DNA of 64,000 nt from Cobetia amphilecti (GTDB lineage: Bacteria > Pseudomonadota > Gammaproteobacteria > Pseudomonadales > Halomonadaceae), in contig NZ_CP084115.1 of assembly GCF_020217465.1 (NCBI RefSeq), positions 1,984,001 to 2,048,000 of the forward strand. Reading direction: 5' to 3'. Numbering within the stretch: the first letter of the stretch is position 1; each line of letters begins with the position of its first letter. Position numbers and translations under genes: made by a program. This document shows, one piece after another, positions 43,869 through 53,413 of this stretch. The notes beneath the pieces were generated by a model. The model was not told the origin of the DNA, ran no database searches, and worked only from the letters and a program-made list of their open reading frames with translations.

Positions 43869-44510
43869 ATGTCACGTTTTTCCCCTGCAATGATGTCGGC
43901 GGCGCATGCCCGTGAGTTGAGCAGTGCCGAGGCGGATGATCTGTTCAGTCGTGAGATGCAAGGCGTTGCTCCCCTGACGCGCGGCAAGGACCGCGCCGAT
44001 GTCACCACGGCCCGCAAGGGCCCCAGCGAGGCTCAGCTGGCACGGCGTGAAGACGCGCAGAAGACCCTGGGCAATGAGCTGGACGGGCTGTCCGACAGCT
44101 ACGTGGAGCATCTCTCGCCGCATGACCCGGTCGAGTTTCGCCGTGATGGCATCCAGACCGGTGTGCTGGAGCGCTTGCGCCAGGGCGGCTACCCACCCGA
44201 GGCGCAGCTCAATCTTATGCGTCGTCCGCTCATCGAGTGTCGCCGTGAGGTGCACCGCTTCATCCAGGATGCCTGGCGCAGCGAGTTGCGCTGCCTGCTG
44301 GTGATTCATGGCAAGGGGCGTGACAGCGAATCGCATGCCGCCTTGATTCGTGCCTACCTGGTGCACTGGCTGGAGCAGATGCCCGAGGTGCAGGCCTGGA
44401 GCAGTGCCACGCCGCGCCACGGTGGGCTGGGGGCGACGCTGGTGATGTTGCGCAAATCCCGCGCGGCGCGTGACACCAACCGCGAACGGCATCAGAAGCG
44501 GCGCGGCTGA
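43869..44510 (+). CDS. SmrA-like Smr-domain protein with altered LDLH motif
   Basis: This 213-residue protein follows the SmrA layout: LFSREMQGVAPL near 25, DPVEFRRDGIQTGVLERLRQ near 86-105, then an Smr domain with VIHGKGRDSESHAALIRAYL near 145 and SATPRHGGLGATLVML near 178. Family Smr domains normally carry LDLH; here the equivalent residues 114-117 read LNLM, losing both Asp and His. HGKG is intact. Smr domains nick or bind nucleic acid (family knowledge); loss of LDLH suggests altered or absent nuclease activity (inference). Confidence 0.82.
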   Translation: MSRFSPAMMSAAHARELSSAEADDLFSREMQGVAPLTRGKDRADVTTARKGPSEAQLARREDAQKTLGNELDGLSDSYVEHLSPHDPVEFRRDGIQTGVLERLRQGGYPPEAQLNLMRRPLIECRREVHRFIQDAWRSELRCLLVIHGKGRDSESHAALIRAYLVHWLEQMPEVQAWSSATPRHGGLGATLVMLRKSRAARDTNRERHQKRRG

Positions 44511-44523
44511 TCGCCACGAGCAG

Positions 44524-44557
44524 CAAATCCCGCAAGCAGTCAAATCCCGCAAGCAGT
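44524..44557. repeat. two-and-a-half 17-bp tandem repeats
   Basis: CAAATCCCGCAAGCAGT occurs twice exactly (44524-44540, 44541-44557), with a decayed third copy CAAATCAGACAGCAG after it. The array lies 13 bases past the Smr-gene stop and just before its terminator. Confidence 0.88.
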
Positions 44558-44593
44558 CAAATCAGACAGCAGAAAGCCGACAATGGACACAAG

Positions 44594-44638
44594 AAAGCCC
44601 CGCCAGGCCGCGATCATCGCGAGCTGGCGGGGCTTTTT
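44594..44638 (+). terminator. terminator after the Smr gene
   Basis: AAAGCCCCGCCA and TGGCGGGGCTTT form a 12-bp stem with a partly paired loop (CGCGATCATCGCG) and a TTTTT tail. Confidence 0.88.
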
Positions 44639-44659
44639 CATGCTCATGGCTCAAGCAGA

Positions 44660-45217
44660 CTATTGCACGCTGTAACCGCGACCGGTGAAGCAGGCACTCA
44701 GCGCGCGGCGATAGGTGTCTGCGTTGCTGGCGGTCACGGGCGGCGCCGCGGAATTGGCTTCGGCGCCACTCTGCTGATTGGCCCAGCGATGGCACTCATA
44801 GCGATCACGCGCTTGCTGGTCTTCGCTCTGGCCCTTGGTGGGGTAGGCGATGACATCGACTGCCGCGGCCGTGAGTGTCGCCTGAGCGGGGGCCTGGACG
44901 GGCAGATACTGCTGCTGACTCTCTTCCCACAGGTAATAGGTGCCTGCCGCCAGGAAATACAGCGTAGCGCCCACCCAGACACCGCGCGCCCCGGCGGGCA
45001 GGCCATGACCGTGCCCAGGGCCACCCGGTGCCCAGCGAATCAGCCGACCGGGCTCACCATGCCCGATCACGATGTCGGGGCCTATGTAGCCCAGCCCATC
45101 GAAGCGCCCATGCCCCGGGCCCGCCATGGCGGACGTGGTCGGCAGGGCACTCAACAGGGCGAGAGACAGCGCGAGCGCGCGCAGGGGGGCCTTGCCGGAA
45201 TGACGATTGCGACTCAT
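44660..45217 (-). CDS. secreted DUF6515-like protein
   Basis: This 185-residue protein has a signal peptide of about 32 residues ending SAMAGPGHG. A Gly/His/Pro-rich region (GGPGHGHGLPAGARGVWVG) and a YYLWEESQQQYLPVQAP stretch precede a conserved tail, AYPTKGQSEDQQARDRYECH then RWANQQSG, which is typical of DUF6515-type envelope proteins. AGGAG precedes the ATG by eight bases. Function is unknown; envelope location is inferred. It diverges from the BCCT transporter gene across a 267-base AT-richer gap. Confidence 0.75.
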   Translation of the reverse strand: MSRNRHSGKAPLRALALSLALLSALPTTSAMAGPGHGRFDGLGYIGPDIVIGHGEPGRLIRWAPGGPGHGHGLPAGARGVWVGATLYFLAAGTYYLWEESQQQYLPVQAPAQATLTAAAVDVIAYPTKGQSEDQQARDRYECHRWANQQSGAEANSAAPPVTASNADTYRRALSACFTGRGYSVQ

Positions 45218-45484
45218 GCGTTAACTCCTGTGTGACCAGCATGGCATTTGAGTGTGCCGATGACGTTGGGTGCCAGCGTGCAAGCATCAAGAAAACAAAT
45301 GGCATCCTGCGCCATGTGTACGCCGAGAAGTTGGACGGTAGTTGGACAAGACATTGGTCATGTAGGCATCAGGTGATATTATCCGCGCGCAATCTGATCA
45401 TGTTTTTTCATTATAGTGTTGTTTGCCAGCAGGGCGCCGAGACAGCTCACGGCGTCTCTCCCGGACACTCACAAGGAAATCTCC

Positions 45485-47512
45485 ATGCGCAATACCCCTG
45501 CAGCGGGCGGTGGCGAAGATGCCAGTGCCGAGCCGCGCACCGGCTTGTTTGCCAAGGTCAACCCGCCGGTCTTCTTCGGCGCGAATGCCATCATCCTGTT
45601 ATTGGTGATCTTCACCGCGGTGTTCTCGGATACGGCCATGTCCGTGTTCGAGTCGGTCCAGCATTGGATCACCAACACCGTGAGCTGGTTCTACATCCTG
45701 TGCGTGGCCATCGTGCTGATCTCGGTGGTGTATGTCGGCTTCTCACGCCATGGCGAGATTCGCCTGGGGCCGGACCACTCACTGCCGGACTACAGCAACG
45801 TCACCTGGTTCGCGATGCTGTTCTCGGCGGGCATGGGCATCGGTCTGATGTTCTTCGGCGTGGCCGAGCCGGTGATGCACTTCCTCAACCCGCCGACAGG
45901 CACCCCGGAGCAGGTCGAGACCGCACGTGAAGCGATGAAGCTGACCTTCTTCCACTGGGGGCTGCATGCCTGGTCGATCTACGCCATCGTCGCGCTGATT
46001 CTGGCCTACTTCAGCTATCGCCATGACCTGCCGCTGACGCTGCGCAGTGCCTTGTATCCTCTGATCGGCAAGCGCATCTACGGTCCGATCGGCCATGCGG
46101 TGGACATCTTCGCCATCGTCGGCACTGTCTGTGGTGTCGCCACCACGCTGGGCTACGGTGTGGCACAGGTCAATGCCGGGCTCTCGCACCTGACCGGCAT
46201 GCCGAACAACGACTGGACCCAGGTCGCGATCATCGTCGTGATCACCGGCCTTGCCACCATCTCGGTCGTGACCGGCCTGGACAAGGGCATCCGTATCCTG
46301 TCCGAGATCAACCTCGGCCTCGCCGTGGTGCTGTTGCTGTTCGTGCTGCTGCTCGGCCCGACCGCCTTCCTGCTCAAGGCCTTCGTCCAGAATTCCGGCT
46401 TCTACATGGCCGATATCGTCGGCAAGACCTTCGAACTCTACGCCTACGAACCCAATGACTGGATCGGTGGCTGGACGCTGCTCTACTGGGGTTGGTGGAT
46501 GTCCTGGTCTCCGTTCGTCGGCATGTTCATCGCGCGTGTCTCGCGTGGCCGTACCATCCGGGAATTCGTGATCGGCGTGCTGTTCGTGCCGGCCGGTTTC
46601 ACCCTGCTGTGGATGACCATCTTCGGCAACACCGCCATCTCGATGATTCTGGAGCAGAACGTCACGGCGCTGGTCGATACCGTCAACGACAACTATTCGC
46701 TGGCCCTGTTCACCTTCCTCGAGCAGCTGCCGCTGTCGTCCATCACCTCGGTGATCGCGCTGGTGATGGTCATCGTGTTCTTCGTCACCTCGGCGGATTC
46801 CGGCTCGATGGTGGTCGACATGCTGGCCTCCGGTGGTCGTGAAGACACCCCGATCTGGCAGCGTATCTACTGGGCCTTCACGGTGGGTCTTTTGGCCATC
46901 GTGCTGATGCTGGCCGGTGGGCTGGGGGCGCTGCAGACCGCCACCATCGCCACCGCCTTGCCGTTCGGCATGATTCTGCTGGCCGCGATCTTCGGCTTGC
47001 TGCGTCAGCTCAATCTCGAGTCCGTCAAGCGCCGCTCGCTGTCGGTGAACACCGCAGCCGCGACGCCGATGGGCGAGAAGGGCAACTGGCGCAAGCGTGC
47101 CCAGCACCTGATGAGCTTCCCGACGCGCGCCATGGTACGTGGCTTCCTGCGCGGCACTGTCGCGGAAGGCATGCAGGAGCTGGCCGAAGAGCTGCGTAGC
47201 CAGGGACTGGAAGTCGACGTCACCATCAGCCGTGATCGCGTCTACTTCAATGCACGCCATGGTGAGGAAGATGACTTCATCTACGGCGTGCGCATTCGCT
47301 CTCACCTGCGTCCGGACCTCAATCTGGATCAGGAAGACGAGGGGGATGAAGAGGACTACTGTCGTGCCGAGGTCTTCCTCAAGGAAGGCGGTCAGTCCTA
47401 TGACCTGATGGGCTACAGCAAGGACCAGGTCATCAATGATCTGCTCGAGCAGTACGAGCGTCATATGCACTACCTGCACCAGCTGCGTCTGAGCCAGTCC
47501 GTCGGTCAATGA
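45485..47512 (+). CDS. betT: BCCT transporter, BetT-like (choline)
   Basis: This 675-residue carrier has 12 predicted membrane helices and the BCCT signature WTLLYWGWWMSWSPFVGMFI followed by ARVSRGRTIREF near 335. The long hydrophilic C-terminal domain (about residues 510-675) resembles the osmo-sensing tail of BetT-type choline carriers. FVTSADSGSMVVDML is also present. AAGGA precedes the ATG at 45485; an in-frame start at 45416 is rejected. BetT imports choline with protons (family). No betIBA genes are nearby, so choline specificity is likely but not proven. Confidence 0.88.
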   Translation: MRNTPAAGGGEDASAEPRTGLFAKVNPPVFFGANAIILLLVIFTAVFSDTAMSVFESVQHWITNTVSWFYILCVAIVLISVVYVGFSRHGEIRLGPDHSLPDYSNVTWFAMLFSAGMGIGLMFFGVAEPVMHFLNPPTGTPEQVETAREAMKLTFFHWGLHAWSIYAIVALILAYFSYRHDLPLTLRSALYPLIGKRIYGPIGHAVDIFAIVGTVCGVATTLGYGVAQVNAGLSHLTGMPNNDWTQVAIIVVITGLATISVVTGLDKGIRILSEINLGLAVVLLLFVLLLGPTAFLLKAFVQNSGFYMADIVGKTFELYAYEPNDWIGGWTLLYWGWWMSWSPFVGMFIARVSRGRTIREFVIGVLFVPAGFTLLWMTIFGNTAISMILEQNVTALVDTVNDNYSLALFTFLEQLPLSSITSVIALVMVIVFFVTSADSGSMVVDMLASGGREDTPIWQRIYWAFTVGLLAIVLMLAGGLGALQTATIATALPFGMILLAAIFGLLRQLNLESVKRRSLSVNTAAATPMGEKGNWRKRAQHLMSFPTRAMVRGFLRGTVAEGMQELAEELRSQGLEVDVTISRDRVYFNARHGEEDDFIYGVRIRSHLRPDLNLDQEDEGDEEDYCRAEVFLKEGGQSYDLMGYSKDQVINDLLEQYERHMHYLHQLRLSQSVGQ

Positions 47513-47992
47513 TCCGAGCGGGCAGTCAGTGACGCTTCACGCGTCGCCATGACGCAAGAGCCCCTTGTGGAGAGATCCGCCGGGGGCTTTTGTCTGTCTG
47601 GATGAGGTTCCCTGAAGGATGCGGCCTGGATAGGACCTCTGTCGAAAGACGCCAGAATGTGAGGCCTCTTTTTCTCGGCTCAGGCATTAGCGCTGCTTAT
47701 CCAGACGGCGTCGAGATCTTATTGGTCTCGCAAGCGGGGGGCCTATAGCATGGACTCTCCCCACAAAGTCGCATATCGGCTGGGGTCAGATGACATGCCG
47801 TGGCGTTGTCGTCTGCCAAGGTTCCCGCCCATGTCTGGCCGAAGGTGAACGCGATCTGTCCGCAATGTCCCCATGACGACTGAGGTTCCTTGAGCCCCGG
47901 CATCCGCAGTCATGAACAACGATACCGCTGTCACGAACGACGATAGCGGCATCATGAAAAATGATAATAAAAACCCGTCACGAGGTAGAAAC
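47513..47992. other. intergenic between the two BCCT genes
   Basis: It contains the weak hairpin at 47559-47588. Further on, 47912-47992 is an open stretch of degenerate repeats (GATAGCGG, AACGAT) that could be an extended N-terminus of the next gene but has no ribosome site. The region before 47993 is AT-rich (AAAAATGATAATAAAAA) and may be the promoter. Confidence 0.5.
47559..47588 (+). terminator. weak terminator after betT
   Basis: AGCCCC and GGGGCT form a six-bp stem with an 18-base loop, followed by TTTTGTCTG. It lies 46 bases past the betT stop. Confidence 0.5.
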
Positions 47993-49726
47993 ATGTTGAA
48001 AGGAAAGGAACTGGATGCACTCATCGAGCAGCGAGGTGTCCTGAAGGGACTCAACTCGACGCTCGGTATCACCGCGATCACCATGACCGTGTTCTTCATT
48101 CTCTATGCGATTCTGTTGGGCAAGACGGCCAGCGATCAGTTTCTGGGCATCAAGGCCTGGATAGAGAGCACCCTGGGCTGGTACTACGTGCTGGTGATGT
48201 TCTCGACCTTCGTGGTCTGTCTTTACGTGATGTGTTCGCGTGTCGGGAAGATTCGGCTGGGGCGTGACGATGAGCGTCCCGAGTTCAGCAATTTTGCCTG
48301 GTTCTCGATGCTGTTCGGCTGCGGGACCGGCGCGGGCATGCTGTTCTTCTCGATGTCCGAGCCCATGATCCATTTCGCGAGTGACTGGAGCGGCGGCAAT
48401 CCGTTTCTGAGTGCTGACGTCAAGGCGGCCGTTGCCGCCTTCTTCGAGGCCAAGCAGGCCGCCCTGGCGAGTGGTCTCATGCCGGGGGACGAAGGCTTCC
48501 CGGTGCCTGACAGCCGCGTCGCGGAAGCGGCCGCCGGGGGCATCAAGCTCACCGTCTTCCACTGGGGCACGATCGCCTGGGCCATGTATGCCATCGTCGG
48601 GCTGTCACTGGCTTATTTCGCCTTCCGCAAGGGCCTGCCGCTCTCGATGCGCTCGGCCCTCTATCCGCTGATCGGCAACCGGATCTACGGGCCCATCGGG
48701 CACACCGTCGATATCCTGACCGTGTTCGGTACCATTTTCGGCATCGCCACCACGCTCGGTCTGGGCGTCGAGCAGATCGGCTCCGGCCTGATGTCACTGG
48801 GCCTCATCGAAGAGAAGTCGCGCATGGTGACCGTGGTCTCCATCGTGTTGATCAGCGTCATCGCTACCCTGTCAGCGACCAGCGGCGTTGCACGCGGCAT
48901 CAAGCTGCTTTCCACCTTTAATACCTGGGTCTGCCTCGGCATCCTGGCCTACTTCCTGCTGGTGAGCGACGCCAACTATCTGATTGCGAGCTCCATCACC
49001 GCGCTCGGGGATTACCTCACCGATGGCGTCTCGATGACACTGTGGACGGCGCGCACGCCGGACGAGCAAGTGTGGCAGGGCGGTTGGACCATCTTCTACT
49101 GGGGCTGGTGGATCGCCTGGGCCGGTTTCGTCGGCATGTTCATTGCCCGCATCTCGCGCGGCCGGACCATCCGTGAATTCATTCTCGGGGTGATGGTCAT
49201 CCCTTCCATCGTGGCGCTGGTCTGGTTCGGCGTCATCGGCTCGGCGGGGATCTATCAGTCCCTGTACGGGGCCGACATGGGCATCTACACGGCTGCGGTC
49301 ACCAACTGGGACTACGCCGGCACCCTCTACCACTCGTTCGAGGTGCTCACTCCCGGCATCGCCGCGACCGTGGCCAAGGTGGCCGCGCTGGTCGTGGTGA
49401 TCATCTTCTTCGTCACGTCTGCGGATTCCGGCACCCTGGTGCTGGGACGCCTGCTGGCCTTCGGTCGTCGCCCCCCGGTTCAGCAACGCATCATCTGGGG
49501 CATGATGCTGGGCGCCGTGACCTTGATCCTGCTGTTGCTGGGGGGCGATCAGGCGCTCAAGTCCCTGCAGGCGGCCTCGATCGCCGGCGCCTTGCCGTTC
49601 ACCTTCGTGCTGATCGCCATGATGATCGGACTGTTGAAATCGCTGCGCGAGGATGGCGAATCGATGATCGAGAACGAGGAGCATATCCGCAAGATGATCG
49701 AGAACGAGGTCCGCGACCTCTCCTGA
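47993..49726 (+). CDS. BCCT transporter (betaine/carnitine/ectoine type)
   Basis: The protein has 577 residues and 12 helices, with the BCCT core WTIFYWGWWIAWAGFVGMFI and ARISRGRTIREF near 365. It lacks the long C-terminal domain of the preceding BetT-like carrier. The residues GCGTGAGMLFFSMSEPM near 100 form the unwound substrate helix; that Gly-rich segment reads GAGM, as in sodium-coupled betaine carriers (family comparison). GAGG precedes ATG 47993 by eight bases. In-frame ATGs at 47912 and 47954 are less likely. Substrate is not assignable from sequence alone. Confidence 0.88.
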   Translation: MLKGKELDALIEQRGVLKGLNSTLGITAITMTVFFILYAILLGKTASDQFLGIKAWIESTLGWYYVLVMFSTFVVCLYVMCSRVGKIRLGRDDERPEFSNFAWFSMLFGCGTGAGMLFFSMSEPMIHFASDWSGGNPFLSADVKAAVAAFFEAKQAALASGLMPGDEGFPVPDSRVAEAAAGGIKLTVFHWGTIAWAMYAIVGLSLAYFAFRKGLPLSMRSALYPLIGNRIYGPIGHTVDILTVFGTIFGIATTLGLGVEQIGSGLMSLGLIEEKSRMVTVVSIVLISVIATLSATSGVARGIKLLSTFNTWVCLGILAYFLLVSDANYLIASSITALGDYLTDGVSMTLWTARTPDEQVWQGGWTIFYWGWWIAWAGFVGMFIARISRGRTIREFILGVMVIPSIVALVWFGVIGSAGIYQSLYGADMGIYTAAVTNWDYAGTLYHSFEVLTPGIAATVAKVAALVVVIIFFVTSADSGTLVLGRLLAFGRRPPVQQRIIWGMMLGAVTLILLLLGGDQALKSLQAASIAGALPFTFVLIAMMIGLLKSLREDGESMIENEEHIRKMIENEVRDLS

Positions 49727-50212
49727 GTTGCCGTTTGCCAGACGTATGCGCCTGACGCATGCGTTCGGTGTGCAAGACATGAGGCCTCTGCCCCCCGGCA
49801 GGGGCCTCGTTGTTTCTCGCTTTCGGGTCAGGGCTGTTTACCTCCTTGGGCTCAGGGCTGTTTCCCTTCTTGGGCTCAGGGCTGTTTCCCTGCTCCAGAG
49901 CAGGCCTGCGCATGTCACCAAGGTCGCAAGGCAATATCAAACGTACGTATGTTCCAATGCTGACAGGTCCATCGATTTCGCCAACGGCGCGCAGCATCGG
50001 TTTGCGGCTATGCTGTCGACAGTGAAGGGCCCACAGGCTGATACCCACCCGACGGAGTCCCGACAGCGCCTCACCACGCATCTCACCACGATGTCTTACG
50101 ACCTGGTCTCACGACGACGTCTTGCAACGAGGTCTTACAACGACGTCTACAACAACAAGGTAGCGGGGGCAATGATGCCGAGCGCCCCACGTACTGATCA
50201 AGGAGCAACGCC
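49727..50212. other. intergenic with tandem repeats before the acyl-CoA ligase
   Basis: It holds the 24-bp array at 49824-49895 and, at about 50093-50160, degenerate 13-bp repeats of the type ACGACGTCTTACA. No gene is supported. There is no clear hairpin after the BCCT gene beyond a GCATGCG-type short repeat. Confidence 0.5.
49824..49895. repeat. three 24-bp tandem repeats
   Basis: The shared core CTCAGGGCTGTTTCCCT occurs in units 49824-49847, 49848-49871 and 49872-49895; the first copy is the most diverged. It lies 98 bases past the BCCT stop. Confidence 0.88.
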
Positions 50213-52015
50213 ATGCATGATCCCCTAGCGGCTCGACCCGATGAGTCAGGCAAGTCCACTACCGATACCACTGCCGATTCCACTACAGAACCTTCCCACG
50301 TGGCAGATGCCTCGCCCGACGCTTCGCGAGCACAGCCAACGGCAGGCGACATGAGTGGCATGTCGTGCCTGCGGTCTTCTCAGGAGGTGGATTTCAGCGG
50401 CTACGACTCCCTGATGGACATGCTGGAGAAGGCCTGCTCGGCGCATGGCGAGCGTCCTGCCTTTACCTGCATGGACCGCACCATGACGTTTGCGGAGCTG
50501 GATGCCACCAGTCGTCAGCTGGCGGATTGGTTCCAGCATGAAACTGACCTCAAGCTGGGCGATCGGGTCGCCATCCAGCTGCCCAATACGCTGATGTTTC
50601 CGGTGGTGGCCTTCGCCGTGCTGCGTGCAGGCCTGGTGCTGGTGAATACCAATCCGTTGTATACCGAACGTGAGATGGAGCATCAGTTCAATGACTCCGG
50701 CGCGCGGGCGTTGGTGGTGCTGGCCAACATGGCGGACAAGGTCGAACGCGTGCGGGAGCGCACTGGTCTCGAGTACGTGCTGGTCTGTGAGCTGGGCGAC
50801 ATGCACCCGGCCTTCAAGCGGCTGTTGATCAACACCGTGGTCAAGCACGTCAAGAAACTGGTGCCGAGCTATCATCTGCCCGACGCCATTTCGCTGCGCA
50901 CGGCCATCTCGCAGGGCAAGTCCGAGCGCTGGGAACGGCCGACACTGGCACTCGATGATGTCGCTGTGCTGCAGTACACCGGCGGCACCACCGGGGTCGC
51001 CAAGGGCGCGATGCTGACTCACCGCAACCTGCTCGCCAACATGCTGCAAGGCAAGATGGCCCTCACGCAGGGCTTGAATCCCGGCCATGAGACGCTGGTG
51101 GCGCCGCTGCCGCTCTATCACATCTACGCCTTCACCATTCATCTGGCCTGCATGCTCAGTGAAGGCAATCACACCCTGCTGATTCCCAATCCGCGCGATA
51201 TCCCGGGCTTCGTCAAGACGCTGCAAAAGCACGACTTCACGATGTTCGTCGGTCTCAATACGCTGTTCGTGGCGCTGTGCAACAACCCCGGCTTCCAGGC
51301 ACTGGACTTCTCGAAGCTCAAGATCACCACCTCAGGGGGCGTGGCGCTGACGCGCAAGGCGGCAGAAGAGTGGAAGCGGGTCACCGGCAGCGATATCTCC
51401 GAGGGCTACGGCATGACCGAGACCTCGCCGATCGTGTCGTTCAACCCGCTGGATGCCATTCAGCTCGGCACCATCGGTCGGCCGATGCCCTCCACCGAGG
51501 TGCGCCTATATGACGATGAAGGCGCGCTGGTCGCGATGGGGGAGCCGGGCGAGCTGTGCGTGAAGGGGCCGCAGGTGATGAAGGGCTACTGGCAGCGTGA
51601 GCAGGCGACCAAGGACAGCTTCACTGCCGATGGCTTCCTGCGCACCGGTGATATCGCGGTCTTCCAGGACGATGGCTATATGCGCATCGTCGATCGCAAG
51701 AAGGACATGATCATCGTTTCCGGCTTCAACGTGTATCCCAATGAGGTCGAGGACGTCATCGTGCGTCACCCGGACGTGCTCGAGGCGGCCGCCGTCTCGG
51801 TGGTGGATGAGCGCAGTGGTGAGGCGATCAAGCTGTATGTCGTGCTCAAGGATGGCGCAGAGCTCGAGGCGGATGCGCTGCGAGACTGGTCGCGCAAGGA
51901 ACTGGCCAGCTACAAGGTGCCGCGTCAGGTGGTCTTCATCGACGAGCTGCCCAAGACCAACGTCGGCAAGGTGCTCAGACGTGAGCTGCGCGACTCGCCG
52001 CCGGAATCTGCCTGA
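50213..52015 (+). CDS. fadD: long-chain acyl-CoA ligase (FadD-like)
   Basis: This 600-residue AMP-forming ligase activates fatty acids to acyl-CoA. The AMP motif is LQYTGGTTGVAKGAMLTHRN near 251-270, followed by GYGMTETSPIVSFNP near 392, DGFLRTGDIAVFQDDGYM near 473 and the hinge IVDRKKDMIIVSGFNVYP near 494, with catalytic Lys in KTNVGKVLRRELR near the C-terminus. The first 55 residues are a Thr/Ser/Ala-rich extension not typical of FadD. AAGGAG precedes the ATG by nine bases. It is convergent with the symporter gene across a 24-bp hairpin. Confidence 0.92.
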   Translation: MHDPLAARPDESGKSTTDTTADSTTEPSHVADASPDASRAQPTAGDMSGMSCLRSSQEVDFSGYDSLMDMLEKACSAHGERPAFTCMDRTMTFAELDATSRQLADWFQHETDLKLGDRVAIQLPNTLMFPVVAFAVLRAGLVLVNTNPLYTEREMEHQFNDSGARALVVLANMADKVERVRERTGLEYVLVCELGDMHPAFKRLLINTVVKHVKKLVPSYHLPDAISLRTAISQGKSERWERPTLALDDVAVLQYTGGTTGVAKGAMLTHRNLLANMLQGKMALTQGLNPGHETLVAPLPLYHIYAFTIHLACMLSEGNHTLLIPNPRDIPGFVKTLQKHDFTMFVGLNTLFVALCNNPGFQALDFSKLKITTSGGVALTRKAAEEWKRVTGSDISEGYGMTETSPIVSFNPLDAIQLGTIGRPMPSTEVRLYDDEGALVAMGEPGELCVKGPQVMKGYWQREQATKDSFTADGFLRTGDIAVFQDDGYMRIVDRKKDMIIVSGFNVYPNEVEDVIVRHPDVLEAAAVSVVDERSGEAIKLYVVLKDGAELEADALRDWSRKELASYKVPRQVVFIDELPKTNVGKVLRRELRDSPPESA

Positions 52016-52074
52016 CCTTGCCTTTGTGCTCTCCCCGTTGGTGACAGCCTGAAATACGGAGCCTAAACACAGCC

Positions 52075-52123
52075 CTTGAAACACGAACGCCCCGCTCAAT
52101 GAGCGGGGCGTTCGTGTTTCAAG
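52075..52123. terminator. bidirectional terminator
   Basis: This near-perfect inverted repeat has 24-base arms beginning CTTGAAACACGAACGCCCC, closing on a tiny loop around 52099. It lies between the convergent fadD-like and symporter genes. Confidence 0.88.
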
Positions 52124-52156
52124 GCAAGGCGCTGGCGAGAATGCCTGCGCCTGGCG

Positions 52157-53413
52157 TCAGGCGTCTTTCTTGGGCTGGGTCGCGTTGTAGACCTCGAGGT
52201 CCAGCTCGTTCTCGGACTTGCCGACCAGGGTGGTGACCATCAGGTCGCCCGCGACATTCACGGTGGTACGCGCCATGTCGAGGATACGGTCGATACCGGC
52301 GATCACCGCGATGGCTTCCAGCGGCAGGCCTACCTGGCTCAGCACGATGGAGAGCATGATCAGGCCGGCGCCCGGCACACCGGCGGTGCCGATGGAGGCC
52401 AGGGTACCGGTCAGCACGATCATGCCGTAGTCCATCATCGACAGCTCGATGCCGGTCATCTGGGCGATGAACAGTGCCACCACGCCCTGATAGATGGCGG
52501 TGCCATCCATGTTGATGGTCGCGCCGACCGGCAGCACGAAGCCGGAGACACCTTCCGAGACGCCGAGGTTCTTCTGGGCGCAGCGAATGGAGATCGGCAG
52601 GGTGCCGGAGCTTGAAGCCGAGGAGAAGGCCACGACCAGTGCATCGACGATACCGCGCAGATAGCGCACCGGGTTCAGCTTGCCCAGCGTCGCCAGCAGG
52701 CCGGAGTAGACCACCAGCACGTGCACGATGCTCGCCAGATAGGCCACGCCGATCACCTTGGCCAGCGGCAGCAGCACATCCAGGCCGTAGTTGCCGGAGA
52801 CATGCGCCATCAGACCGAAGACACCGAACGGCGCGAAGGCCATCACGAACTCGGTCAGCTTGTACATCACTTCGGCGAAGCTATCGAAGACGCGCACGAC
52901 CGGCTCGCCCTTGTCGCCGATCATGATCAGCGAGATGCCGATCCCGATGGCGAAGACGATGATCTGCATGATGTTGCCGTTGGCCAGCGCATCGATCGGG
53001 TTGCTCGGCACCAGGTCGACCAGAATCTGCACCAGTGAGGGCGCATCCTTGGTTTCCATCGCCTTGTCGAAGTTGAACTCGAAGCCGGCACCTGGCTGGA
53101 AGATGCTGGAGGCCAGCATGCCGATGGCGATCGCGAAGGCGGTCGTCAGCAGGTAGAGGGCGATGGTCTTGCCGCCTATGCGGCCCATCTTCTGCGGGTC
53201 ACGCATCGAGGTGATACCGACCACCAGGGTGCTGAAGACCAGCGGCACGATCAGCATCTTGATCGCATTGATGAAGATATCGCCCAGCGGCTTGAACATG
53301 CTGGCGCTTTCTCCCATCAGGGCACCAGCGAGTACCCCCAGGGCGAGGCCGCCCAGGATCTTCTGCCACAACGGCAAACGGCGCCACAGGTTAGGGCGGG
53401 AGGAATCACTCAT
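52157..53413 (-). CDS. dicarboxylate/amino acid:cation symporter (DAACS family)
   Basis: This 418-residue carrier has eight helices plus two re-entrant hairpins. The serine-rich hairpin reads SSASSSGTLPIS near 265-276, and the substrate region reads VGATINMDGTAIYQGV near 295-310, both DAACS hallmarks. IDRILDMARTTVNVAGD near 372 carries the conserved Asp residues that bind amino acid. It imports glutamate, aspartate or C4-dicarboxylates with Na+ or H+ (family). AAGGA precedes the ATG. The presence of aspA in the window gives aspartate a plausible use, but the two are not linked. Confidence 0.92.
   Translation of the reverse strand: MSDSSRPNLWRRLPLWQKILGGLALGVLAGALMGESASMFKPLGDIFINAIKMLIVPLVFSTLVVGITSMRDPQKMGRIGGKTIALYLLTTAFAIAIGMLASSIFQPGAGFEFNFDKAMETKDAPSLVQILVDLVPSNPIDALANGNIMQIIVFAIGIGISLIMIGDKGEPVVRVFDSFAEVMYKLTEFVMAFAPFGVFGLMAHVSGNYGLDVLLPLAKVIGVAYLASIVHVLVVYSGLLATLGKLNPVRYLRGIVDALVVAFSSASSSGTLPISIRCAQKNLGVSEGVSGFVLPVGATINMDGTAIYQGVVALFIAQMTGIELSMMDYGMIVLTGTLASIGTAGVPGAGLIMLSIVLSQVGLPLEAIAVIAGIDRILDMARTTVNVAGDLMVTTLVGKSENELDLEVYNATQPKKDA

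Noticed and set aside
45779-47509. 576-codon minus-strand open frame opposite the BetT-like gene
   Set aside because: His/Asp/Gln-rich nonsense composition, no ribosome site; antisense to a clear 12-helix transporter.
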